NCBI GenBank assembly: GCA_009731375.1
Contig: BJOX01000297.1
Location: 230,682 to 269,452 of the forward strand
Reading direction: 5' to 3'
Origin: Paulinella micropora
Taxonomy: Eukaryota; Cercozoa; Imbricatea; Euglyphida
DNA length: 38,771 bases
Positions 12,465 to 37,653 of the stretch are shown piece after piece. Under the pieces are notes generated by a model, which was given only the letters and a program-made list of their open reading frames with translations, did no database searches and was not told the origin of the DNA. The first letter of the stretch is position 1, and the number at the start of each line of letters is the position of its first letter. A program made the position numbers and the translations under genes.

Positions 12465-12795
12465 TAGATAGATGCATGCATGCATGCATACATACATACA
12501 TACATCATACATACATCATACATACATTCATACATACGTACATACATAATATGTATGTATGTATGTATGTATGTGTGTATATTTATGTATGTATGTATGC
12601 ATGTATGTATGTATGTTATGTTATGTTATGTATGTGTGTATGTTATGTATGTATGTATGTATGTATGTATGTATGTATGTGTATATATGTATGTATGTAT
12701 GTACGTAAGTATGTATGTATATTCTATCTATCAATCTATCTATCCATCAACCTACCTACCCACCTATCTACCTACCTACCTACCCACCTATCTTG
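11740..12795. repeat. CATA, GATA, GACA and TATG microsatellites with a 242 bp tandem duplication
   Basis: The block starting gacatagataaatagattag at 11990 recurs at 12232. It includes the internal palindromic stretch around tatctacatatctagatatc and the GACA run. Flanking DNA is tetranucleotide repeat up to the acceptor at 12819. Confidence 0.9.
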
Positions 12796-12819
12796 ATATC
12801 ACTCTCTTTGTCCCCTCAG

Positions 12820-29113
<16,294 letters not shown>

Positions 29114-29295
29114 GTCGATTGATTGATCGCTTGATCGCTCACTTGATCAATCGATCGATTGATTGGTCGATCGATCGAACTTATCACCCACCAACCCCAT
29201 GATCTCTCTCCCACTCTCTTTTGCCTCACTACTACTTCATTTTTCGCACGAATTATTTGCCAGTTTGAGCCGGACCTGGCCAGTGTCGATCGGTC

Positions 29296-29360
<65 letters not shown>

Positions 29361-29420
29361 NNNNNNNNNNTCACTGGTAATTGATCAATGATCGATTCAT
29401 CGATAGATCGATCGACTTCT
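29114..29420. repeat. GATC/ATTG repeats and a poly-C tract with gap
   Basis: Short GATCGATT repeats follow the stop codon. A run of more than 60 C (about 29297-29360) abuts an N gap (29361-29370), then more TCGATCGA repeats. Confidence 0.9.
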
Positions 29421-30074
29421 AGAGATAGCACGATCTCCATCAACCAACACAATATATAAATAATATAACCTAAATATAACATATCAATACTACAATATAA
29501 TGTTTATAATAATATGTTTAGGTAATAAGTTACATTTTGCGACATTGTCAACGTTTTAACTTATTGGACATATTAGCATTCATAGTGACCCCTAGTCGAG
29601 CTTTGATCATTGTGACGTTACAAAATCAGTCTTCAATTATTGATAAAAATTGTTTAATCTTAACACGTTTCGGAACATCAGACTTTACCGGTAATAATTG
29701 TGATTGTTAGATAATTTAACTCTTAACCGGGCGAGCGCTACATTTGTGGATCATTGCCACATGTGAGTTTGTATACAACTCTTCAAGTAGGCAGATACAA
29801 CGAACTCTTATTAATAACACTATGGCTGCCGCTCATTGAGTCCTGACTCTGTGCATGGCGTGATATCATGATAAAAGTGCACCATTCTTTCGATTGTTTT
29901 GCCAACTGGCTGAACACCGCCATTGGATAATTAATTAGACACTTCCTCCTCAGCTATGTCCATATTGCTATTTTATACGTTAGCCTTATTCGTTACTGCT
30001 AGTAGTATTATTAGTTATTAATACAATCATTTAGAGTACCTTTTCTGGTACTGATGACACTAGCTTTTTTATCA
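29421..30074. other. Unique AT-rich sequence, left flank of the retrotransposon
   Basis: No open frame or recognisable repeat. It ends at the TTACC target duplication (30075-30079). Confidence 0.6.
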
Positions 30075-30079
30075 TTACC
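30075..30079. other. Target site duplication (left)
   Basis: TTACC, matching 37649-37653 exactly. Five bases is usual for copia integrases. Confidence 0.8.
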
Positions 30080-30401
30080 CAAAGTAATCTATCACTCAAA
30101 CGCAGAGTTTAGGGAAGCTACCCCGCTAAAGGTAAAGAACAACAGAAGAAAAGACTTTTAATGATTTTGGGTCACACAAATTTATGATGTTATGATCTTT
30201 ACAGAATGGTAATACTCATTTGATTCTAGGCTGCATTCCAGACTATGATTCGCGAATACTCTAGAAAGTGTCATTGTCAGTAATAAAGGCCCGGGTATTA
30301 ATAACTGTCCTGCCTATGAACTTGCCTATGACTAAGACTATCCAAATTAACGGTAAATTGACTAGGTGGAGTAACGGGTATAGTAGTAGTACATTACAAC
30401 G
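30080..30401 (-). repeat. 3' LTR (322 bp)
   Basis: Plus-strand ends CAAAGTAATC...ACATTACAACG, the same as the other LTR. It is preceded on the plus strand by TTACC and followed by the complement of the polypurine tract. The ends are C...G rather than the usual TG...CA, though the outermost 9 bp are partly inverted (ATTACAACG against ATTACTTTG). Confidence 0.9.
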
Positions 30402-30410
30402 CTCCCCCTT
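30402..30410 (-). other. Polypurine tract
   Basis: Minus strand AAGGGGGAG, one base from the 3' LTR start. It is the usual primer for plus-strand DNA synthesis. Confidence 0.85.
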
Positions 30411-30846
30411 AGTCGCAAGTCATAGGCTATATTAGTGTGTACTGAAATATGAAAAAATAGTGTTGATCAGTTATGTGTTACCCGAACATTAAATATCAAC
30501 TCCCATTTACATCACATCCTCTATGTATGTATATATGTGTAGTCATGCAGTAACATGTATGAAGTATGTATGTGTTCAAAAATTTGCAAGCGCTTCCCGT
30601 AGAGGGTAGCAAAATAAAAAAAAAATTAGATTTCCTATTCTAGGACAGAAAGAATGATAGAAAGAATTTAAATTACTAGGTTAGCCAGGGAAAGCCTCGC
30701 GGCTGCCTGCCTCGCGTGGCAGTCAGCTACCCAGCCTCGGCTCGACGGCTCTTGACCCCTGCGCAAAACAAAGCTGCTGCAACAAGCAACAAACTGCACA
30801 AAACACTCAAAGCAAATATAGGTGAGTGGACACGCAAATCCCGAAA
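30411..30846. other. Non-coding 3' internal region of the retrotransposon
   Basis: About 435 bp between the RNase H stop and the polypurine tract, without an open frame. It contains a short TATG-like stretch and an A run. Confidence 0.7.
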
Positions 30847-32931
30847 TTACTTGAGCTTTACCGTAAATTTGTTAAGTAAATACTCGAATTGTTCTTTCGG
30901 TAAATATTTTGTCATTACATCACCTATCTGCTTCTTCGTACCTACTTTTACAAACTTAATCTCACCGTCTCTCTGTAGGTGGTGCATAAAGTGTAATTCT
31001 AAAGGTAAGTGTTTAGTTCTATTACCTGACATACCCCTCTCTGCCGCTAAGACTGTTTGAGAGTTATCCTCGAATAATTCTATCGGGCTCTTTTGGGCTA
31101 TGTTTAGTTCTTGTGTAATGTGTTTTAGTGCAAGTCCCTCTCTAATGCACTCAGTTGCTGCAAATATTTCAGCATCATTGGAACTCAGGGCGATGCGACT
31201 CTGTCGCTTTGATAACCATGCAACTGGATCGCTGCCCCATAGGATCACGAATCCAGTGCGGGACTTCCCTGTTTTCTTACAAACTTTGTGAGCCGCGTCG
31301 GGCCACATGGAAAGTTTTGGATAGGTTTGCCCTTCTTGCTCTGACTTAGGCTCATGGTAAGCTAAACCTCGATAAGAGTTAACTAAATAACGAAAGATTC
31401 TGCCTAACATCGCATAAGTTATTCCCTTATCGATAGTTTGCATGACACTTGCCGAATTTAGTGCTTGTTCTATATCGGGTCTTGTCATCTTTGCGAGAAA
31501 TAGCAAACGACCAACTAGACTAGGAATTGAAAATTTTCGCAAGCTAGCTGATTCCGACATCGGTTCCGTGAAATGTTCTTGCGCTGGAGTACTAACGGGT
31601 TTAGCAGAATCGTAGCCTACCTCTTTTAGTATCTGCTGCTGATATTTTCGCTGATGCAAAATTATTTTCCCGTTCGATTGCTCTATCTCTATTCCTTTGA
31701 ATTCACGGGCAATACCGAGTCTTTTGAGCGGGAAATGTTTTTCTAATGCGGACGCAAAACGCTCATATGCTTGTTTGTTTGGTGCGGTGAACAACAAGTC
31801 ATCAACATGAAATATCCCTACTATCGCCTCTCTCAAAGCTTTATCATTTTCTACAAACATACATAAGTCTGAATCTAGCAACCTAAAACCTAGCTCCTCT
31901 AACTTGGGTGCTAATATCTCATACCATCTTCTTCCTGCCTGTGGTGCACCATATAAAGCACCATCTATACGCCATATCATCTTCTTATGCCCTTCTCTGT
32001 CTACACTCTCTGGCGCAAATGCATAAACAGGGTCATTCATACGAGCATTTAGGTATGCATTTTTAAAATCTATGCCGTATAGTTTGTGTTTGTGCCAGGC
32101 AGCTAGTTTGGCGAGAAATAAAAGTGAATGGTGCGCGGCGCAAGGAACAAAGAGCTGATCTGGGTTATAGCTAACACCGGGTTCTAACATATCTCCCCGT
32201 AAAGCTAAACGAGACTTTATGAACTTTTTCCCGTTCTCATCTAACTTTACTTTGTGAACCCATGTCAATCTAACTATCTTACTAACTCCTGCCTTGCTTG
32301 CCTCCTTATGGGGTACCCATGTGTATGTGTTAAAGGATTGAAGAGCTTTTAGCTCTGTTTTCATACCCTCTAAAACATCTTTAGCTGTCAAACCTTCCTC
32401 TATGACATCTTTGGGTACTCTGATATCTACATACAAATAAAAATCACGAATCTCATCTGCCACCATACGGTCATCGCATAAAAACATATTAGCGGGACTT
32501 TGTAACGGGTATTCGGGATCTTTCACGGAGTATTTGAGGATTTCCGAATTCAACATCCGTTCTTCTTCGTCCTCAAACTTAACTATGTGGGTGGGCTGAG
32601 GTCTGTCTCTTACTACGAGTCTATCTCTGGGGTCACTCACTCTGCTGACTACCCCTACTCGTACTATGCTCTCCCATCCCTCACCGTACTTTTTCTTCGC
32701 CCATCCATCTCCCCATGCACGCGCGGGCACTCTTACTACCTTACCTATTAGCTCTTGAGCCTCTCTCTTTTCTCTCTTGGGCTCATTGCTAGGGGTAAAT
32801 CTCTCTACTGCCTTGCGCTGCCTTTTACCGGGGATTATGTTACTCTCCGTTACTCTCTGACTCTGCTCCCACGTTAATCCCTTAGATGGTGGTGATTTTT
32901 CTTCGTATGCTCTTCTTTCATGTATTTTTAG
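30847..32931 (-). CDS. Reverse transcriptase-RNase H part of copia pol
   Basis: Copies element RNA into DNA. The frame is the same as integrase and is open from just after the TAA at 32934-32932 to TAA at 30849-30847. In order: R-rich linker (GKRQRKAVERFTPSN), a Trp-rich segment (GKVVRVPARAWGDGWAKKKY), then the RT fold with YGIDFKNAYLNA, W-R-IDGALYGAPQAGR and the catalytic FHVDDLLF (Asp codons about 31798-31803). RNase H has MWPDAAHK, ALSSNDAEIF and LFEDNSQT, so its acidic residues are present. The first ATG in frame is well inside the linker region, so independent initiation seems unlikely. HVDD replaces the more usual YVDD. Confidence 0.9.
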   Translation of the reverse strand, partial: LKIHERRAYEEKSPPSKGLTWEQSQRVTESNIIPGKRQRKAVERFTPSNEPKREKREAQELIGKVVRVPARAWGDGWAKKKYGEGWESIVRVGVVSRVSDPRDRLVVRDRPQPTHIVKFEDEEERMLNSEILKYSVKDPEYPLQSPANMFLCDDRMVADEIRDFYLYVDIRVPKDVIEEGLTAKDVLEGMKTELKALQSFNTYTWVPHKEASKAGVSKIVRLTWVHKVKLDENGKKFIKSRLALRGDMLEPGVSYNPDQLFVPCAAHHSLLFLAKLAAWHKHKLYGIDFKNAYLNARMNDPVYAFAPESVDREGHKKMIWRIDGALYGAPQAGRRWYEILAPKLEELGFRLLDSDLCMFVENDKALREAIVGIFHVDDLLFTAPNKQAYERFASALEKHFPLKRLGIAREFKGIEIEQSNGKIILHQRKYQQQILKEVGYDSAKPVSTPAQEHFTEPMSESASLRKFSIPSLVGRLLFLAKMTRPDIEQALNSASVMQTIDKGITYAMLGRIFRYLVNSYRGLAYHEPKSEQEGQTYPKLSMWPDAAHKVCKKTGKSRTGFVILWGSDPVAWLSKRQSRIALSSNDAEIFAATECIREGLALKHITQELNIAQKSPIELFEDNSQTVLAAERGMSGNRTKHLPLELHFMHHLQRDGEIKFVKVGTKKQIGDVMTKYLPKEQFEYLLNKFTVKLK

Positions 32932-34359
32932 TTAATCTGTTGGATCTTGTTCACTTGTATGCTCTTGTGGCTTGATCTTGTGCTCTGGGGGTAATTGTTG
33001 TGGATAATGTGGCTCTGGACTTGTGTGTAGGCGTGTATGTTTGTGATCCAATGTATTCTTCTCCACATGCTCATTTTCATGCTCATTCTCATTCGCATCG
33101 ATATCAACATTCTCTGTCTCCCCCTCAACTTCATCAAAGTGTGTTGTTGGGTGGTCGTTGTTGACGTTGTGCGGTGACTTAGGTGATTGAGGTGGTGATT
33201 GGGGTGGTGATTGGGGTGGTGACGCTTGTGGAGATGTGTGTGGTTGCTCGCTCTCATTCTCATTCTCCCCCTCAGAGTCATCATTATCCCACGACACTAG
33301 TTTAGGAGGATGAGCTTGTTTACCGATTTTGTGAATATTAAATCTCACATCTCTCACTCCGGAAATTATCTTCTTACCATCCCATACGCGGTATAGTTCC
33401 CGAAATAGATCATATCCTACTAGCATCACCTTTTTCCCTCTGTACTCTCCCTTCCGCACTTTAGTCTTAGGTATATGTAACACACCCATACATCCTATTG
33501 GTTTTAAATGAAAGAGTGTTGGTTTTCTACCTAACAGCTGCTCATAAGGCGAAATTCCTTTGCGTTCCCCGTGAATTGCCGGTAGTATGTTGTGAATGGT
33601 TGTTGCTGCGTGTTCTAATTCTGCCCAGAATTGCGGCGGTAATTTAGCGTGATATCTCATTGCTCGTGCAGGCCCCGCCGTAATATCATTCACTTTTTCC
33701 GCAATAGGATTCCCGTCTTTATCGTTTGTCGCGGAGGTTTTCCAAATAAAGCGAATATTTTTCCACCACTTAATGACTTCCTCCGGAATATGGAATTCTT
33801 GATCTGCGCGAATTTCCTTTACTTTGTTTCCTGTCTGTCTCTCATAAAAGGCTACAGCTTGTTTTAAGCAATCTACAAACTCATTCTTATGGGCTAAATA
33901 AAAGTCAAGAATGAACAGTGAGTAGTCGTCGGTGACCGAAAATTTATACCGTTTACCACCTATTGATCTAGTTGCCCACGGTCCTGATGTGTCTATGTGT
34001 AGAATTATACCTGGCTTTTGGGCTCTTTCTATTGTATTAACTGCAAAACGTGGCAAACGTTTAGACTTTCCTATCATGCAAGATTCGCAAAATCTCACAT
34101 CGCTCTCGTCACCAACTAACTTAATGTTCAAAATTTTTGCCAATAGGCGCATCTTTGTTAACCCATAATGCCCACAGGCATAGTGAAAAAGCTTGATTCC
34201 TATCTTTCTAGGTTTGTCTGACTTTCTGGGGTAAGCTTCATATAATACTATATCTACGTGTAATTCTTTCTCTCTCTTATTTACTTCATGCTTACTTGTC
34301 TCGTTTTTGTTCTCATTTGTGGGGCTTCCCTCCCCTTCTACCCCCTTGTTGCGAAAGGA
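32932..34359 (-). CDS. Integrase part of copia pol, ending in an in-frame TAA
   Basis: Inserts element DNA into the chromosome. The frame has no start near its beginning (open from 34359) and lies at -1 to gag-pro, overlapping it by 22 nt. The zinc domain is HX4H (FHYACGH, His codons at 34183-34185 and 34168-34170) and CX2C (FCESC). The catalytic core has D in HIDTSGPW, D in EIRADQEF and E in IAEKVND. The C-terminal part is Ser/Pro/His-rich with a PPQSPPQSPPQSP repeat. TAA at 32934-32932 separates it from RT in the same frame, so this copy is either inactivated or depends on readthrough. Confidence 0.9.
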   Translation of the reverse strand, partial: SFRNKGVEGEGSPTNENKNETSKHEVNKREKELHVDIVLYEAYPRKSDKPRKIGIKLFHYACGHYGLTKMRLLAKILNIKLVGDESDVRFCESCMIGKSKRLPRFAVNTIERAQKPGIILHIDTSGPWATRSIGGKRYKFSVTDDYSLFILDFYLAHKNEFVDCLKQAVAFYERQTGNKVKEIRADQEFHIPEEVIKWWKNIRFIWKTSATNDKDGNPIAEKVNDITAGPARAMRYHAKLPPQFWAELEHAATTIHNILPAIHGERKGISPYEQLLGRKPTLFHLKPIGCMGVLHIPKTKVRKGEYRGKKVMLVGYDLFRELYRVWDGKKIISGVRDVRFNIHKIGKQAHPPKLVSWDNDDSEGENENESEQPHTSPQASPPQSPPQSPPQSPKSPHNVNNDHPTTHFDEVEGETENVDIDANENEHENEHVEKNTLDHKHTRLHTSPEPHYPQQLPPEHKIKPQEHTSEQDPTD

Positions 34360-34362
34360 TCA
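34338..34362 (-). promoter_or_regulatory. Probable -1 frameshift site between gag-pro and pol
   Basis: The pol frame is open up to a TGA at 34362-34360, and gag-pro ends at TAG 34340-34338. Just before the stop the element reads AGG GGG TAG. A Gly-tRNA on GGG can slip back one base onto another GGG within the G5 run, which enters the pol frame. It is not a canonical X-XXY-YYZ heptamer. A one-base indel in the G run is an alternative explanation. Confidence 0.5.
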
Positions 34363-37334
34363 TATCTTTCGTTGACTTTCAATGGTTCATCATATTCGTC
34401 ATCCCATCTATATATCATACTCTTAGTTAATCTTCCCCTTACTAATATGTCACTCTCGTTAATGTGGATGGGGTGTTTGAGTATTACTAACTGTCCGTTT
34501 TGGTGGATGACTGATCTGTTGTGTCTGTGGTCCATCTGTCCTGTAGAGACTATGCTAACTGGTAAGGTAGTGTCGAGTAACATCTTCTTTTCTACTGCTC
34601 TAGGCCTTCCTTTCCCATCTATCACAGTCAGCCTAGCTCTTCCTGACTTACTCAACTCCCTTTCTCCATTACCTGTCAGTAGTTCTACCGGGTCTATCTC
34701 ATCGACATCCGTCAATCTGTCTTCTCTGCATGATATGTCTGTGCTTGCTCCACTATCCTGTACTGTCATGTCTCTCTTTTTCATCACTCTTTTTCTCACA
34801 TGTATCAGTACATGCTCTGTCTCTCCTTCTGTCTCTGTCTCTGTTTCTAGTTCACCCTCAGAGACTCCTCTACCCTCACCTTGTCCCTCTTCTGTGAGTT
34901 GTGGAGGTGTAGTGATGGGACTCTGTCTGACTGCTCTCTCCAAGTACACTCCTTCTATTGCTCTTACTATGTCAGTCAAAAAGTCATCTCTCTCTAGCTC
35001 GCCACTCACGACACGCATCACTTCTCCATTCATTCCCCTCACGCACTCATTCATCAACGTTTTAGCTATTTCATTTATATCTTTGAAGGTTATGACGGGA
35101 GGGTTGATGGGTTGCGTGTTTGTTGTCTGTGTTGGTGGGAGTGCTGTGATTGGTCTAGAACTAGAGATTTGGAGTTGTTGTGAGGTGGGACCTATTTGGT
35201 TGCCAAACTTGTTGACAGAAGAGGGCCCAAGTCGTTGCTCTCCCTCATCCATTCCACTCTCTTCTCTCCCTTCTCTGCTCTGGCCGGTCCGCTGACTAGA
35301 AAATGGATTATGTTTGCGTGGTTGTTGCGGAATATTTTGCGAGACTTGTGGACTTGTGGAAATTTTGGTGTCACGTAAAGTTTCAAATTCCCCGAAAACG
35401 AGTCTTTGCGTAATTTTATGAGACTTTTCCAATGCCGCAGCTTTAATACCTCGTTCGTCTGGGTAGTAAGGAGATTTGGGGGGACGCAACACGGGACTTA
35501 CCGACAAATCCAACTCCGGATAATCTGGGTCTTGTGTGGCGTGATATCCGCAGTACCTCGCATAAGATAATCGTTTCGCGTGATTTGCGTATATTCCTTT
35601 TCCTTTTGATTTTTCAACGGAAACATTACACGGTTTTTTGCGTCTGTTTATTCCGGCACATTTTGTGTCAGGCGTGACTCCGTAAGAACTCTCAAGCCTC
35701 AAAGGAGTTTCGTTAGGGTTAGGGGTGACTGGGGAACATCGTGGGGTGGCGGATACTAACCGCTCTTCCTTGCCTTCTCCCCGTAGTGAGGAGGGACCTC
35801 GTAGGGTGGCCGATACTAACCGCACTTCCCGTCCTTCTCCACTCTCACTATGTCTATTCCCTACCCTAGGTGTAGTCTTTGTATCGTTCAAAAGGGCTTG
35901 GGGACTTGTAGATTTGTGATGAGGTGAGCTTGGTTGCTCGTCATCTCTTTCTCTTTCTTCCTCATCATCATCGCTCTTATCATAAGTGTTCCCCATATGG
36001 ATTAAAGCAACGTTTGTATCAGAGTCACTTTGTTCGTCTTCGTTTTTGTCGTTGCCGGTTGTTATCAAAGTGAGTGCTTTCTTTTTCTTATGAAAGGGTT
36101 TCTTTTTGTTTTTGTAATTGTTCTTTTGTTCGTTCTTTTCTTGTTCCGTGCCTTTGTCTTCCGTTTGATTCCGTTTTAATTTTCCTTCTTTGCGGAACTT
36201 TTCCGAAATCACCGGACAATATCTCATGGTATGGCCTTTGGCATCACATCCGAAACACGTGACTTTGAGCGTCCAGTTTGGAGCTGTCTTTGGTCCCGGT
36301 TTATTGTCTCCCCTTTTCCCTTTATTATCCATCAGGAGATTGGTCTCTTGCCGCTGCTTGCCATCCCGAGATTTCTTGTTGTTGTCTTTGCGAATTTGAG
36401 TTTTTCTCTCACGGAAATTGTTACGTCTTTCTTTTTCTTCCCACATTAACCATCTTTCCTTAGATGCTTCGCATAGTTCCGATAAATTTGGTCTTAGTCT
36501 GGCCGGGAGATCATAGTGGTCCACCTGAAATTTATCCCCGAAAGCTGGATGGTAGCGCAATTTCTTAAATAGCTTTCTCTTTGCTTCCTCATCGGAAAAT
36601 GGCGCCCCACGTAAACTTTCAAGCTGGATTTTCTTTGCGAGAAATTCATTTAGCCAGTCTACATACCTCTGACCTGCCCTTGGTCTCGTTCTCTCAAACT
36701 CTTCCTCTAACATGTACCTACCTGCTCCGGAAATGCCTCCCCATTGATCTCTTACTACTATCAACTCTGCAATGGGTCCTTTCGTCTTCTGTGTTCGCAG
36801 GAAATCAGATACATTGTCTTTGGAAAAAGCCACAGACAGACATAACTGCAAAGTTTTCATCCTTTCATAATATTTCTTCTCTTTGCGGATAGCTGTCTTT
36901 CTTCTTGTGTGTTGTTTCATACTTTGTCTTTTCTTTTTCCTTGCTTCTTTCTCTTTCCACTCTCTCTTTTGTTCTGCTGTCATTTTATCCCAACCTTCTG
37001 GCTGTTTGATATCTTCTTTCTTTGTCTGGGGTCTCTGTCTTCCTCTCTGAGAGGTGTCTGACTCTTCATCTTCCTCACTATCACTTATGGGCGTGTCGGG
37101 CTCTTCTAAGTCTTCTGCCGTCTTAGCCCTTGCTTCGTCGTAAGGAAAATCCCTTTTGGCTTTAGCTGGGTCGGCTAATGCCACAGATACCATCTCTGCC
37201 ACGTGGACAGATATCCCCTGCATGTGCTTCTGAAACTTGCTTGACCAAGGCCAAAAGCTTTGGTCGTTGCCCTCGAATATGGGCACTTGACTCAATACGT
37301 GCTTTGGCACGCTTGCCTCCTTGACAAGGCTCAT
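34338..37334 (-). CDS. Gag-protease polyprotein of the copia element
   Basis: Forms the particle and cleaves the polyprotein. The ATG at 37334-37332 is the first after an LTR stop; about 998 codons to TAG at 34340-34338. It begins MSLVKEASVPKHVLSQVPIF and has a copia-like FEGNDQSFWPW stretch. A very basic region follows near residue 120, then a zinc knuckle CX2CX4HX4C (CFGCDAKGHTMRYC, near residue 360). An unusual CX9C...CX2H motif lies near 557-598, and the aspartic protease DSGAS is near residue 860. At about 1000 codons it is much longer than a typical copia gag-pro. The start codon lies inside the primer binding site. Confidence 0.92.
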   Translation of the reverse strand: MSLVKEASVPKHVLSQVPIFEGNDQSFWPWSSKFQKHMQGISVHVAEMVSVALADPAKAKRDFPYDEARAKTAEDLEEPDTPISDSEEDEESDTSQRGRQRPQTKKEDIKQPEGWDKMTAEQKREWKEKEARKKKRQSMKQHTRRKTAIRKEKKYYERMKTLQLCLSVAFSKDNVSDFLRTQKTKGPIAELIVVRDQWGGISGAGRYMLEEEFERTRPRAGQRYVDWLNEFLAKKIQLESLRGAPFSDEEAKRKLFKKLRYHPAFGDKFQVDHYDLPARLRPNLSELCEASKERWLMWEEKERRNNFRERKTQIRKDNNKKSRDGKQRQETNLLMDNKGKRGDNKPGPKTAPNWTLKVTCFGCDAKGHTMRYCPVISEKFRKEGKLKRNQTEDKGTEQEKNEQKNNYKNKKKPFHKKKKALTLITTGNDKNEDEQSDSDTNVALIHMGNTYDKSDDDEEERERDDEQPSSPHHKSTSPQALLNDTKTTPRVGNRHSESGEGREVRLVSATLRGPSSLRGEGKEERLVSATPRCSPVTPNPNETPLRLESSYGVTPDTKCAGINRRKKPCNVSVEKSKGKGIYANHAKRLSYARYCGYHATQDPDYPELDLSVSPVLRPPKSPYYPDERGIKAAALEKSHKITQRLVFGEFETLRDTKISTSPQVSQNIPQQPRKHNPFSSQRTGQSREGREESGMDEGEQRLGPSSVNKFGNQIGPTSQQLQISSSRPITALPPTQTTNTQPINPPVITFKDINEIAKTLMNECVRGMNGEVMRVVSGELERDDFLTDIVRAIEGVYLERAVRQSPITTPPQLTEEGQGEGRGVSEGELETETETEGETEHVLIHVRKRVMKKRDMTVQDSGASTDISCREDRLTDVDEIDPVELLTGNGERELSKSGRARLTVIDGKGRPRAVEKKMLLDTTLPVSIVSTGQMDHRHNRSVIHQNGQLVILKHPIHINESDILVRGRLTKSMIYRWDDEYDEPLKVNERYDPFATRG

Positions 37335-37338
37335 AACC
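37328..37338 (-). other. Primer binding site matching the initiator tRNA-Met anticodon arm
   Basis: The plus strand reads GGCTCATAACC, identical to the anticodon stem-loop of initiator tRNA-Met of the yeast type (CAU anticodon). The element RNA is therefore complementary to an internal part of the tRNA, as in Drosophila copia and yeast Ty5, which use a half-tRNA primer. The ATG of gag is the complement of the CAU anticodon. Confidence 0.8.
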
Positions 37339-37648
37339 AAAGTAATCTATCACTCAAACGCAGAGTTTAGGGAAGCTACCCCGCTAAGGGTAAAGAATAA
37401 CCGAATAAAAGACTTTTAATGACTTTGGGTCACACAAATTTATGATGTTATGACCTTTACAGAATGGTAATACTCATTTGATTCTAGGCATTCCAGACTA
37501 TGATTGGCGAATACTCTAGAAAGTGTCCTTGTCAGTAATAAAGGTATTAATAACTGTCCGGCCTATGAACTTGCCTATGACTAAGACTATCCAAATTACC
37601 GGTAAATTGACTAGGTGGAGTAACGGGTATTAGTAGTACATTACAACG
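37338..37648 (-). repeat. 5' LTR (311 bp)
   Basis: It carries the promoter in this class (not identified here). It matches the 3' LTR over its whole length with 10 substitutions and three small indels. An in-frame stop at 37349-37347 separates it from gag. Confidence 0.9.
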
Positions 37649-37653
37649 TTACC
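37649..37653. other. Target site duplication (right)
   Basis: TTACC, directly after the LTR end ACATTACAACG. Confidence 0.8.

Larger units (their letters stand above)
30080..37648 (-). mobile_element. Ty1/copia-type LTR retrotransposon, near-complete
   Basis: 7569 bp between 5 bp target duplications TTACC (30075-30079 and 37649-37653). In transcript order (minus strand): 5' LTR 37648-37338, primer binding site, gag-protease (stop at 34338), -1 overlapping integrase frame, in-frame TAA at 32934-32932, reverse transcriptase and RNase H, polypurine tract, 3' LTR 30401-30080. The order IN before RT defines copia (Pseudoviridae). By hand count the LTRs differ by 10 substitutions and three indels (11 nt) in about 311 aligned bases, so insertion is not brand new. 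Confidence 0.95.

Noticed and set aside
30716-31060. 114-codon plus-strand frame at the left end of the retrotransposon
   Set aside because: Overlaps the 3' region and the RNase H frame antisense; no motif or splice context.
32728-32730. GTG as an independent start of the RT frame
   Set aside because: The same frame is open back to the TAA at 32932 and includes the typical linker; eukaryotic GTG initiation is not expected.
34288-35295. 335-codon plus-strand frame inside the retrotransposon
   Set aside because: Antisense shadow of gag-protease. It has no motif, and the sense frame carries the zinc knuckle and protease.
37338-37340. TTG as gag start, two codons before the ATG
   Set aside because: No reason to use a non-ATG start when an ATG follows within two codons; an LTR stop lies just upstream.
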